Assembly: GCA_009731375.1 (NCBI GenBank)
Contig: BJOX01000133.1
Span: forward strand, 521,260 to 562,410
Length of the DNA stretch: 41,151 nt
Reading direction: 5' to 3'
Origin: Paulinella micropora
Lineage: Eukaryota; Cercozoa; Imbricatea; Euglyphida
A model generated the notes under the pieces. That model had not been told where the DNA came from. It ran no database searches and saw only the letters and a list, made by a program, of their open reading frames with translations. Each line of letters begins with the position of its first letter. Within the stretch, counting starts at the first letter, position 1. The position numbers and the translations under genes were made by a program. This document shows positions 1 to 9,266 of the stretch, piece after piece.

Positions 1-1989
1 TTTTTTCGCATTTATTTCAAAGTTATAATTTACACCAGTGCCCATATCAAGGCATCCGATAGTTCCTATATTGGCCGTGGAGTTAAAAACCACGAATGTT
101 CCTTTTGTTGTCGCATTCGTTGAATTTCCTGTTATTTCAAGGGCACTGCTAAATGTCTTAATTCCTGCTATGGTTTGGTTTCCTGTTAGTTTAACATTTT
201 GTCCGTCTTTTGTATCAACATAACTTTTATTTGCTCCGTCCGTTGTCGCTGTTGGTGTGGCTAAGTTTGTTATTTTGTTGTTATTCAAAGATAGTGTAGT
301 GCCAGTTGCGGTTATAATTACATTATTACCCGAATATAACTCAACATACGAACCAGTTATTTGTATCGGATACCAAGTCGCAGTTGCTATTTTTTGTGCG
401 GCAATCATTCCTATATTTGTCGCTGTATCAAAGGCAATACCGATACCATCAAAAGCGGTTGGAGCAGTAGCACCCCGCACTTCTATTGTTGAAGTAAATT
501 TTTTATTCCCTGCTATGGTTTGGTCTCCTGTTAGTTTAACGACAGAAGTGTCAAGAGTAGAAACATCAACACCATCAACAAGATTAACATTTGTTATGCT
601 TCGGCTTTTCATATCAATACCCGCACTAGCATTTATTATACTGCTAAATGTTTTAATACCCGCTATGGTTTGGTCTCCTGTTAGTTTGACGACTGCGGTA
701 TCAAGGGCAGAAACATCAATACCATCAACATTACCAACATTTGTTATGTTAAATCCTCCCATATTTAAACTGCCCGTCATAGCCGTTGTGCCGTCCTTTG
801 CCAGTTTCGTATCGGTATATGCTTTTGTTGAAGCATCGCCGTCATAGAATGGTGCGGGCAGTCCGCTGATTGCTGTCGTGCTGTTAAAATTTAAAACATT
901 ATTTGTCAATGTCATTCCACCACCTGTTGTTGGAGCAAAAAGTATGGACGAGCCGACAAAAGATAATGGATAGCCCGTTGCTCCACCTGCCTCCGACGAA
1001 TAGATAGAGCCCATATTATTGTTGTAATTAAAGAATAACTTGCCAGTGTTTGATGGATTTGAGTCTTTTACACCCACATAAGTAGTAAATGTTTTGTTTC
1101 CTGTTATGGTTTGGTCTCCAGTTAGTTTTACCACCGAAGTATCAAGAGTCGAAACATCAATACCATCAACATTACCGACATTTGTTATGTTAAATCCGCC
1201 CATATTTAAATCTCCAAACATCATGGCGGTGCCATCTAATCTTATAAATGGAGAGTTTGTATTGCGCCATTGGCCTGTTGAATAAATGAGCAGTTGGTTA
1301 TCGGCGGGTGGGGCTGTAATTATCACATCGCTGTGTGTGTTAATTGAGCCGTCCGCGGACACTTTCGCATTGTTCGCTATGTGCTCTGTTATCCAATCAT
1401 CAACATCTTTTGTATTTAGTAAATTAACTCCCGTTATGTTCAAATATCCGCCCATACTAATATTACCAAATCCATCAACATTTATCGGAAAGGTTTTATT
1501 TACCTAGTTTATTGAGTTATATGTTAGATAACTATTCATCGCCACTGGTGCTGTAATGGCTACATCAGAGAGTGTGTCAATTGAGCCAATGGTTGTATTT
1601 CTCCATTTACCATCTACATCATTATATGTTAAGTATTGCCCGACCGCTGGTGCGGATATGTTTGTGTCTATGAGATTGTATAGACTGGTTTGGTGCGGAT
1701 TAGAAGTATTAGAGCGGTGTTGAGTTGAGGCTTTAACTTCGTCGTTGTCCCTTACTCGTTGCTCTGTGTAGTATAAATTTTTTCCTTCTTTGACATCTGT
1801 TGTTGATTTGGTAGATAATCTTGTATCAAACCGTCCGTCAGTGTAATAAAGATTTACGGGTTCGGCATCTTCTGGCACTCTGTCTGTGTTTAAACCAATA
1901 ATATTAGTGTTGGTAAGGTCTAAGTTTTTTATGTCTAGACTATCAACTGCCAACTCATTAAGGCCTAAGAGTGATTTATATTGCGACAT
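1..1989 (-). pseudogene. Fibre/spike-like structural protein, module A (3' end outside window, one in-frame stop)
   Basis: The minus strand is one continuous reading frame from ATG at 1989-1987 to the window edge, about 660 codons, interrupted only by TAG at 1504-1506. The N-terminus (MSQYKSLLGLNELAVDSL) is shared with the fibre gene starting at 8261. After the stop the frame shows a recurring module, roughly DGIDVSxLDTxVVKLTGDQTIxGxKTF, at several places, separated by Asn/Thr/Ser/Gly-rich stretches. That is the look of trimeric beta-structured tail fibres of phages, Polinton-like viruses and giant viruses. At the left edge the protein is still homologous to the part of the module B fibre near 7000-7090, so an S74-type C-terminus probably lies outside the window. 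One stop in about 1.98 kb suggests recent inactivation or occasional readthrough. The receptor-binding role is inferred. Confidence 0.75.
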
Positions 1990-2207
1990 TGATTTTCTAA
2001 ATTCACACTTTCGCTTCGCTTTTCGTAAATCTCAAACTCGTTTGAGATAATTTAGAAAATCGTTTCCTATATTATTAGAATAAAATTTTATTTTAAAACG
2101 ATGTTTGACAATAAACGAAAAATCTTGCGATTAGCAAGATAGAAGTGAGATTGTCAAATATCAATTAATTATTAAAAAATACTAAAATATATTAATCTTA
2201 GTATAGA
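1990..2207. promoter_or_regulatory. Divergent intergenic control region, module A
   Basis: This lies between the ATG codons of the leftward fibre gene and the rightward small-protein gene, and is nearly identical to 8262-8482. It contains two nested inverted repeats. The first has outer arms GATTTTCTAAATT (1991-2003) and its complement (2049-2061), enclosing ATCTCAAAC/GTTTGAGAT (2029-2048). The second has outer arms at 2100-2112 and 2150-2162 with one G-T wobble, enclosing ATCTTGC/GCAAGAT (2122-2140). A TTAGTATAGA element directly abuts the rightward ATG. Divergent promoters are expected from the layout; an operator or replication role for the palindromes is inference. Confidence 0.6.
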
Positions 2208-2383
2208 ATGCCGTCTGCCGAAGCAAGTCGTAAGAACTGGGGTAGTGCTGTGGAAGGAATAAAAGCGAAAGCGAAACAACGAAAGATGGAGCATGCTAAA
2301 AATGTATTAGCACAATACCGAAATGCTGTAAAGCAAGAAGACGAAGATATGGAGGAACGAATAAAACAAATTGAAGAAAAGAA
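2208..2383 (+). CDS. Small charged protein, module A (cut by assembly gap)
   Basis: ATG at 2208 opens a frame for MPSAEASRKNWGSAVEGIKA and a helical Lys/Glu/Gln-rich stretch, then enters the N gap. The same protein starts at 8483 in module B, with few differences over the first 55 residues. It is predicted to be helical and charged; I do not recognise the family. It lies immediately right of the conserved divergent region, so it is probably expressed from it. Whether it carries the stops seen in module B cannot be told. Confidence 0.6.
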
Positions 2384-3370
2384 NNNNNNNNNNNNNNNNN
2401 NNNNNNNNNNNNNNNNNNNNNNNNNNNNNNNNNNNNNNNNNNNNNNNNNNNNNNNNNNNNNNNNNNNNNNNNNNNNNNNNNNNNNNNNNNNNNNNNNNNN
2501 NNNNNNNNNNNNNNNNNNNNNNNNNNNNNNNNNNNNNNNNNNNNNNNNNNNNNNNNNNNNNNNNNNNNNNNNNNNNNNNNNNNNNNNNNNNNNNNNNNNN
2601 NNNNNNNNNNNNNNNNNNNNNNNNNNNNNNNNNNNNNNNNNNNNNNNNNNNNNNNNNNNNNNNNNNNNNNNNNNNNNNNNNNNNNNNNNNNNNNNNNNNN
2701 NNNNNNNNNNNNNNNNNNNNNNNNNNNNNNNNNNNNNNNNNNNNNNNNNNNNNNNNNNNNNNNNNNNNNNNNNNNNNNNNNNNNNNNNNNNNNNNNNNNN
2801 NNNNNNNNNNNNNNNNNNNNNNNNNNNNNNNNNNNNNNNNNNNNNNNNNNNNNNNNNNNNNNNNNNNNNNNNNNNNNNNNNNNNNNNNNNNNNNNNNNNN
2901 NNNNNNNNNNNNNNNNNNNNNNNNNNNNNNNNNNNNNNNNNNNNNNNNNNNNNNNNNNNNNNNNNNNNNNNNNNNNNNNNNNNNNNNNNNNNNNNNNNNN
3001 NNNNNNNNNNNNNNNNNNNNNNNNNNNNNNNNNNNNNNNNNNNNNNNNNNNNNNNNNNNNNNNNNNNNNNNNNNNNNNNNNNNNNNNNNNNNNNNNNNNN
3101 NNNNNNNNNNNNNNNNNNNNNNNNNNNNNNNNNNNNNNNNNNNNNNNNNNNNNNNNNNNNNNNNNNNNNNNNNNNNNNNNNNNNNNNNNNNNNNNNNNNN
3201 NNNNNNNNNNNNNNNNNNNNNNNNNNNNNNNNNNNNNNNNNNNNNNNNNNNNNNNNNNNNNNNNNNNNNNNNNNNNNNNNNNNNNNNNNNNNNNNNNNNN
3301 NNNNNNNNNNNNNNNNNNNNNNNNNNNNNNNNNNNNNNNNNNNNNNNNNNNNNNNNNNNNNNNNNNNNNN
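2384..3370. other. Assembly gap (987 N)
   Basis: The gap separates the start of the small charged gene from the middle of the integrase. In module B the same interval is about 900 bp and holds the rest of the small gene, the DUF5754-like gene and the first third of the integrase. The gap size fits the same content being here (inference). Confidence 0.95.
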
Positions 3371-4078
3371 AAAAATAAAACCGCACAAGAAGTTTATTAT
3401 GCTTTAAAGTCTATACCTTATAAACCGAAGTCAATTACTACCGACAGCGGAGGAGAGTATAAAGGTGCTACTCGTGAATATTTTATTCAAAATGGAATTA
3501 AGCACGATGTGGTTGAAGTAGGAGACCACAGAGCACTTGCTGTAGTTGATAGAGTTATAAGAAGTATTAGAAGGTGGTTAGACCTTTTATTTGAAACAAA
3601 TAGAAATTTTGATTGGGTAAGTTATATTCAAGATTTAGTTAATGAATATAATCGTAAAGTTCATCGGGGAATTCAGGCCAGACCCGTGGACGTATTTGCA
3701 GGGAGAGATAAGAACAAACAAACTATAACTCGTGATAACCTTATTAATGAATTCAATATTGGCGATAATGTCCGTAAGGAAAACAAGAGGAATCTATTTT
3801 CCAAAGGTGGTAAGACATTCAGTAAGATTATTTATAAAGTCAAGGGACGCTCTGGCTTCAAAATCATATTGAATAATGACGAATTAGTGAGCCCTAGAGA
3901 TTTATTAAAAACTGATTTTACAAAACCTATTGACGAAGAAAAAGATATGAAAGAGCAAACTAAAGAAGTTATTAAAGAAAAGAAGACAAAATAATTGTTA
4001 AAAAGAGAAGACATTCAACCAGAGAATATCAGGACTTCAAAGAGAGAAAAAAAGGCAAAGGTAATATTAGATTTATAG
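3371..4078 (+). pseudogene. Retrovirus-type (Polinton-like) integrase, module A, 5' end in gap, one stop
   Basis: The frame is open directly from the gap edge and matches residues from about 100 onward of the intact module B integrase (9264-10268). Visible features are the second catalytic Asp in TTDSGGEYKG, the third acidic position in AVVDRVIRSIRRW, the YNRKVHRG segment that follows integrase cores, and a basic C-terminal SH3/chromo-like region. TAA at 3992-3994 truncates it; the same frame continues to TAG at 4076-4078 and still matches module B, so the stop is a recent lesion removing 27 residues. The role would be insertion of viral DNA into the host chromosome. Confidence 0.8.
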
Positions 4079-4207
4079 GTGGCTGGTGGCTTAAATTCTA
4101 GAAAATTCTATTTCCGTGAATATGTCTTTACAACACCTCAACACGGCGGTGTTGGCGTGTTTTTAGGCTAAAAACAGAAAATCAGAATTCTGTCTGGACA
4201 GGTTTTT
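4079..4207. other. Short conserved block after integrase A
   Basis: From 4093 to about 4155 this matches 10429-10490 in module B (AATTCTAGAAAATTCTATTT, then a stretch around CACGGCGGTGTT). In B it forms the start of a longer frame; here that frame closes at a TAA near 4170. It contains the palindromic AACACGGCGGTGTT-like element. It is either the remnant of a small gene or a shared regulatory element; I cannot separate the two. Confidence 0.4.
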
Positions 4208-4408
4208 TCATTTTTTCTTATTGTGTAATATATGTTTTCCGTCGGTGCTCGTGCGGTGTGTTTTTTTATGTCTTGATAAGTTCGCTCTTGAAACCTCCGC
4301 ACCGCATTCACATTTTATTTTTTCGGTTGCTTTCTTGTTCCTTTGCTCTCTATTTTTTTGTTCGTATAATTGTTTAGAATTAGGTCTCAAATAGTCCTCC
4401 ATTTGCAT
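4208..4408 (-). CDS. Small zinc-finger protein
   Basis: A 66-residue protein rich in Lys, Arg and Asn. Residues 31-51 contain CECGAEVSRANLSRHKKTH, a compact zinc-finger pattern C-x-C-x11-H-x3-H. Short single-finger proteins of this kind are common in large DNA viruses and Polinton-like viruses (established generally; no search was run). It probably binds DNA or RNA. The gene is convergent with the integrase and has no counterpart in module B, so it is a module A-specific insertion or was lost from B. Confidence 0.6.
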   Translation of the reverse strand: MQMEDYLRPNSKQLYEQKNREQRNKKATEKIKCECGAEVSRANLSRHKKTHRTSTDGKHILHNKKK

Positions 4409-4709
4409 AAATATATTTTTCGTTAATCTTTATAAGGAATAACGAAGCGGTTCGTTAATCTTTATTTTTTTTTTTTTTGAAGTAGAGGAAGAGAGATTTA
4501 TTCATTTTGTTTGCTTGTATTGATTGAAAATTTTGATTTCGTTATTTTGCTGTTTTGTGCTCTTGTATTGAAAGTTCGGGAGATTAGGAAGGAAGGCTTA
4601 TTTCGTTGTATATACAACCCGAAATGTAGTCGCGAATTTGCAAAAATTCACGACACATTTAGGGTTATCAACTACTGCAACTCCCGTTTGTTGATAAACA
4701 TCGTAAAAA
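4409..4709. repeat. Terminal sequence of module A
   Basis: There is no gene here. The region has a direct repeat of TTCGTTAATCTTTAT around 4430-4466, a poly-T run, and from about 4480 to 4680 sequence homologous to 11940-12130 at the end of module B (shared TTTGTTTGCTTGTATTGATT and GGAAGGCTTATTTCGTT). Such sequence at corresponding places suggests an element terminus or a repeated 3' region. Confidence 0.55.
4616..4666. other. Structured palindrome at the end of module A
   Basis: Arms AACCC, AAATGT, GTCG and GAATTT on the left pair with AAATTC, CGAC, ACATTT and GGGTT on the right, giving about 21 pairs with two mismatches and one bulged A. The module B counterpart (12080-12123) keeps the outer AACCC/GGGTT but has different inner arms that also pair. 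Confidence 0.6.
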
Positions 4710-4719
4710 NNNNNNNNNN
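4710..4719. other. Assembly gap (10 N)
   Basis: Ten Ns between the module A terminus and module B. The true distance, and even the direct adjacency of the two modules, is unproven. Confidence 0.95.
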
Positions 4720-4754
4720 AGTTGCGACAGCAACGATAGTGAAGTTGATAAATA

Positions 4755-5108
4755 TCACTTCTTACTTGAAGAAGGCGATGGAAGGCAAATGCCGATAAGC
4801 AATGTTAAAATACCTACATAAGTGTTAGCAACCTCGCACGGCAAGTTCTTTTCAGATAGGCTCACGATACAAAGGGTTATAATGGCAATAATGATACCCA
4901 TTTGAAATAAGTATTTAATAAGTCGGCTGTCGGTCGGTCTGTTTTTTATACAACAACAATTCCAGTTATCTTCCAATTCGTGCTCTACTTTTTTTTCCTC
5001 ATTCTTTAGTTCTACTTCAAGAACACGAGACTTTAATTCTGGAGTTAGTTCGCCATCCATATCCATGATAGGTGGGGGTCTGTGAAGTCTGGTTGTATTA
5101 TTTGACAT
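4755..5108 (-). CDS. Two-pass membrane protein
   Basis: I prefer ATG at 5108 (MSNNTTRLHRPPP) over the upstream ATG at 5114, because the former gives a cleaner N-terminus; either is possible. The first 50 residues are acidic and helical (ELTPELKSRVLEVELKNEEK). A Cys cluster (NCCC) follows, then two hydrophobic segments: LIKYLFQMGIIIAIITLCIV and, after a short loop, TYVGILTLLIGICLPS. The protein ends in PSPSSSKK. Small two-pass proteins with a C-terminal LPSP-like end recur in Polinton-like and giant viruses as putative virion membrane components (general recollection). It follows the fibre gene on the same strand after 22-28 bp, so the two are probably co-transcribed. Confidence 0.65.
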   Translation of the reverse strand: MSNNTTRLHRPPPIMDMDGELTPELKSRVLEVELKNEEKKVEHELEDNWNCCCIKNRPTDSRLIKYLFQMGIIIAIITLCIVSLSEKNLPCEVANTYVGILTLLIGICLPSPSSSKK

Positions 5109-5136
5109 TATCAAGAACGGCCACTCTGATTTCTGC

Positions 5137-8100
5137 TTATTGATTTGCTTGGTCTTGTAGTATATTAAGTAAAAGTTTATTTTCTTTTTCTAAATTAACT
5201 ACCTTTTCTGATAATTGTTGAACCGCTTTAATTAACGGGGCGATAAACTCGGAATAACCTATACCATAACCGACATCACCACTATCAACACATTTAACAT
5301 CTTCTGGATTAACACTCACACCTTTCAATTCGCATTCCTTTCTTTGCTTTGGACACGGAACCATAATTGTTTCTTTTATAAAACCACCAAAATCTAGCAT
5401 ATCCATTTCTATTAGTATTTCTTCTAATTCCTGTGCTATCAAACCCGTTCTCTGTTTCTTGTTATCATCAATCATACGATAGCAGACTGGATTTAACTTA
5501 TTAATAAAATCTAAGCCTAAGCATTCCTTTATGTCTTCTTTTTTTCTCCTGTCTGAATATTGAATTGGATTAGATAATACCCATAACTGACCATCGCTCG
5601 CTCTTAATGACATTAAAGCAGTATTTGAATTATTCTCCCATATGAACCCACTCGTTGAAGAATTATTCACTCTAAATCTAATAGCATAAGAAGTTAATCC
5701 TCCGCCTCCTCCTGCTGGTGCTGTTCCTCCACTTAATGATTTATTATTCCCAGACTGAGACATATAAATCCCCCAGTTTGAATTAGTAGCATCCCATACA
5801 AATATTCCTCTCGCATTCGTCCCGTCTGTTTGTCCTTGAATTGCTATTTTTGCCCCATTAGTTGATGCTAATGCCGATGATAGTGTGCCTGTGTATATAA
5901 TTCCCGCATTTGCCGTTATTAATCCACTCGCAGTTAATGTTGTTGTTGATATACCCGCATTTGCTGTTATTGATCCACTCGCAGTTGCCGTTGTTGTTGA
6001 TATACCCGCACTAGCCGTTATTAATCCTTTCGTCCATAAAGTCCCGTTTGCCCCATTTAATGACATTAACAATTGCTATTAGAATTTTCCCACACAAAAC
6101 CATCCGCCGAAGCAAAACCAGACCTAAATCTTATAGCAAAGCCTGAAATATCGTTGCCAGCAACCGCAGACCCACCAGATAGACTTTTACCTGCCCCAGG
6201 CTGAGCCATATAAATTCCCCATCCTGCGTTGTCTGTATCCCACAAAAGTATACCCTGTCCATTTCCTCCATCTACTTTATTTTGAATAGATAACTTACAA
6301 CTGCCATCTGCTGTTAATAATCCGCTCGCCGTTAATGTTGTTGTTGATATCCCCGCAGTTGAAGTGATTGTAGTTCCCGTCATTGTTCCACCATTTGTTA
6401 TGTTGTTTGAGTTCATATCCAAAGCACCATAAAATCGCATACCGCCAGCATTGTTAAAACGGACGATGTCACACGAAGCACTTTTATTATCCAAAAGTTT
6501 TGAAATATAAAGTCCTGCTCCTTTTACATCAAATGCTACATTCGTAAATACATAACCTCGTTGGTTCGCGGTTCCACTTGTAGCGGTATTTAGAGTAAAT
6601 AAGAAATATTGATAATCACCTGATGTCTGTGAAAAGAATATATCTCCTCCATTTTGGTTTAATATCCTCGCACCATTATATGTGATATTTCCGCCATTAG
6701 TGATAGTTTGATTATTAAAATCGGCGTTGTTCGTTAAAGTTAGATATTTTATCGTAGTGCTCGCCCCATTAAATGTTTTACTTCCTGTTATGGTTTGGTC
6801 TGTTGTTAGTTTCACACAATTGTCGTCCAGATATTGCCTATTTACCGCTTCATTCGCATTTTGTGGTGCTCCCAGATTAACAATCCGACTGCTATTACAA
6901 TCTAAGCCAGTAGCATTAAACCACGAAACAATCGTCCCGCCAATAATAAAACTTATTTTTTTCGCAGAAATTTCAAAGTTGTAATATGTTGCCGTGTTCA
7001 TATCCAAACTAGCAATAGACCCGATATTACTGGTAGAATTGAAAACGATGAATGTGCCATTTGTTGTTGAGTTTATTGAATTTCCCGTTATTTCAANNNN
7101 NNNNNNTTAGAATCAACATCTGCAAAACCTGCTCCAGTTAGTGTTCCATTTAATACCATTCTGACAACATTTGACTTAGTATCTTCATTTGTAATACTTA
7201 TCAAAGTGGGATAAACATTTGAATAATTTGTTAAATTTGCACCACCCGCATCAAATGCCGCTTTGTTTCTTATATTAATAATAGGACTTTCAGTGGTGTT
7301 TGCTGCTTTACTTCCTTCCACTTCGTTTGTTATGCTGGTATTAATAGTATTCGTTCCCTCAATGAATAAACTGGCACTCGCTGTTTTGAGAATTTGTATT
7401 CCAGTCGCTGCATCATTTCTAATTACTGCCGTAAAAGGTAATGTTGTATTTCGCAGGCTTACACCATTATTAGCATTCGCATACTCAATCATATGAACTA
7501 ATTGAAATAATCCTGTTATGGGATTCTCAATATAAAACTTAATAGCACCAAACCCAAGATATTGAAATTGAATTTGAAATACATTTCCTTTGCTTCAGTC
7601 TAAGTCTGGCATAGCAGAAGTTCCATCGCACGGGTCGTCCCAGTCTGCTTGGTCAATATAAACTGCTGTATTTCCTTTGCAATGTGCAATATTCATTCCT
7701 GCTTTATCTTTGTAAAAATAAAATCCATCAACGAGTTCATTTCCTATTCCGATATATGAATAGTAATCTTTTGTATCATCCGTTGTCCATATATGTTAGA
7801 CAACTATTCATTGCTATTGGTGCGGTTATAACCACATCTGAAAGTGTATCAATTGAACCAAGGGCTGTATTCTTCCATTTGCCTTCTACATCGTTGTAAG
7901 TTAAGTATTGTCAGCTCGCTTGTGCAAATATGTTTGTGTCTATCAAATTATATAAACTGGTTTGGTGCGGATTAGAAGCATTAGAGCGGTGTTGAGTTGA
8001 TGCTTTGACTTCGTCGTTGTCTCTCACTCGTTGCTCTGTATAGTATAAATTTTTTCCTTCTTTGATATCAGTCGTTGATTTGCTGGATAACCTTGTATCA

Positions 8101-8261
8101 AATCGGCCGTCAGTGTAATAAAGATTTACGGGGTCTGCATCTTCTGGCACTCTGTCTGTGTTTAAGCCTACTATGTTCGTGTTGGTTAAGTCTAAGTTAA
8201 GTATATTTAGACTATCAACAGCCAACTCATTAAGGCCTAGTAATGATTTATATTGACTCAT
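5137..8261 (-). pseudogene. Fibre protein with S74 intramolecular chaperone end, module B (multiply broken)
   Basis: The gene starts at ATG 8261-8259 with the same N-terminus as the module A fibre and ends at 5137. The C-terminal part (5137 to about 5565) is a Peptidase_S74 domain: the YSDRRKKED motif carries the expected catalytic Ser-Asp, followed by RTGLIAQELEEIL, YSEFIAPLIKAVQQL and a terminal coiled coil. In known fibres this domain helps trimer folding and then cuts itself off. The middle has repeats such as ISTTTLTASGLITANAG. Lesions are TGA at 7911-7913, a frame change near 7790, TGA at 7595-7597 (probably replacing Trp in LDxSKGN), a 10-N gap at 7097-7106, and a frame change near 6070 that splits the C-terminal 311 codons from the 6076-7096 part. 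The segment near 7107-7790 (VFQIQFQYLGFGAIKFYI) is a different structural domain, absent from the visible part of module A. Confidence 0.8.
7097..7106. other. Assembly gap (10 N) inside the fibre gene
   Basis: It falls in the fibre coding sequence between the FQYLGFG-type domain and the EITGNS module. The change of reading frame across it may be an assembly effect, not a mutation. Confidence 0.95.
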
Positions 8262-8482
8262 TGATTTTCTAAATTCACACTTTCGCTTCGCCTTTCGTAA
8301 ATCTCAAACTCGTTTGAGATATTTTAGAAAATCGTTTCCTATATCATTAGAATAAAATTTTATTTTAAAACGATGTTTGACAATAAACGAAAAATCTTGC
8401 GATTAGCAAGATAGAAGTGAGATTGTCAAATATCAATTAATTATTTATTAAAAATAATAAAATATATTAATCTTAGTATAGA
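8262..8482. promoter_or_regulatory. Divergent intergenic control region, module B
   Basis: Nearly identical to 1990-2207. The first nested palindrome has outer arms at 8263-8273 and 8323-8333 around the perfect ATCTCAAAC/GTTTGAGAT pair (8301-8320). The second has outer arms at 8372-8384 and 8422-8434 around ATCTTGC/GCAAGAT (8394-8412). TTAGTATAGA abuts the ATG at 8483. Conservation of both palindromes while the flanking coding regions diverge suggests function, probably a shared promoter or operator. Confidence 0.6.
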
Positions 8483-8968
8483 ATGCCGTCCCCCGAAGCA
8501 AGCCGTAAGAATTGGGGAAGTGCTGTGGAAGGAATAAAAGCGAAAGCGAAACAACGAAAGATGGAGCATGCTAAAAATGTTTTGGCGCAATACCGAAACG
8601 CTGTTAAAAACGAAGGCGAAGATATGGAGAGAAAAATAGCAGAGATAGAAAATAAGAATTTAGCAACCGATATCCTTAATTAGAAGGAGCAAGATGACAC
8701 ACCTGAGCAGAGTGAGAGTGAGGATGAGGTTGATTTCACTGATATCATTGCGGAAAAGATGGCTAAGATGAAAATCAAAAGAGCGAAAGCGGAGACTAAG
8801 AGAGAAAAGAAGAAGAAGCCAGAGCCCGAGAGCGAAGAAAGTGAAAGCGAGAGTAGCGAAGAATAAATACCAAAACAAAAGAAGGGGAAAGGAAAGAAAT
8901 CAAGTAGTGTAAGTGTAAAAGTATATAATCAATCTTCAGGTGCTAAGAAAGAAAAAATAACGAGATAG
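8483..8968 (+). pseudogene. Small charged protein, module B, with two in-frame stops
   Basis: ATG at 8483 follows the TATAGA element. One frame runs for 161 sense-or-stop codons to TAG at 8966-8968, interrupted by TAG at 8681-8683 and TAA at 8864-8866. No frame change is needed, and composition stays consistent across both stops: a helical basic N-terminus (AKAKQRKMEHAKNVLAQYRN), an acidic stretch (EQSESEDEVDFTDI), a Lys/Glu segment ending ESEESESESSEE, and a basic tail (PKQKKGKGKKSSS). The intact protein would be mostly disordered and strongly charged, perhaps nucleic-acid binding (inference). I do not recognise the family. Either the gene is decaying by point mutation or the stops are read through. 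Confidence 0.6.
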
Positions 8969-8995
8969 ATAGGGCGTTTTTAAAGTTTTAAAATA

Positions 8996-9253
8996 TCACC
9001 AAAGGAAATGATAAGAATAATAATTCGCATACTCTGGATTATTATAAGTTAATTCACCTTTTGAATTTTTTATAGCCTTTGCTCTTTTTCTATAATTTTT
9101 TCTTCTTTCTTTGTCTAAGTGGTTAAAATATGAATATAGCCCTATGCGGTCTTTATAATGTTCATATCTAGTATCTCCAAAATTAATAACCTTACCTTTT
9201 GGACTAATGACTTTATACTTTTTGTTTTTTGCGTTGGACTTTGAAAATCTCAT
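8996..9253 (-). CDS. DUF5754-like small viral protein
   Basis: An intact 85-residue protein, MRFSKSNAKNKKYKVISPKG to a C-terminal YYSYHFLW. The pattern of a basic start, a V-I-x-P-x-G-K-x-I-x-F-G strand pair, H-Y-K-D-x-I-G-L-Y-S, then D-K-E-R-R-K-N-Y-R-K-R and an aromatic end matches, from memory, the DUF5754-type family of unknown function in large DNA viruses and their relatives. No search was run. It is divergent from the integrase, with about 10 bp between the start codons if the integrase starts at 9264. It is one of the few undamaged genes in this block. Confidence 0.65.
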   Translation of the reverse strand: MRFSKSNAKNKKYKVISPKGKVINFGDTRYEHYKDRIGLYSYFNHLDKERRKNYRKRAKAIKNSKGELTYNNPEYANYYSYHFLW

Positions 9254-9266
9254 GCTATATAGAATG
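9251..9266. promoter_or_regulatory. Compact bidirectional start region (TATATAGA)
   Basis: The start codons of the DUF5754-like gene (9253-9251) and the integrase (9264-9266) are separated by CTATATAGA. The same TATAGA immediately before ATGCC occurs at the small charged genes (2202-2212, 8477-8487), suggesting a shared start-proximal promoter element of this virus lineage. Inference from four sites. Confidence 0.4.

Noticed and set aside
38-1507. Plus-strand frames in 38-223, 257-847, 1094-1285 and 1286-1507
   Set aside because: They are shadows of the minus-strand fibre frame; their hydrophobic, Val/Pro-rich composition is the complement of the Asn/Thr/Gly-rich fibre repeats.
2198-3407. 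Long frames across the N gap on both strands
   Set aside because: They consist almost entirely of unknown residues and only exist because N codons do not terminate.
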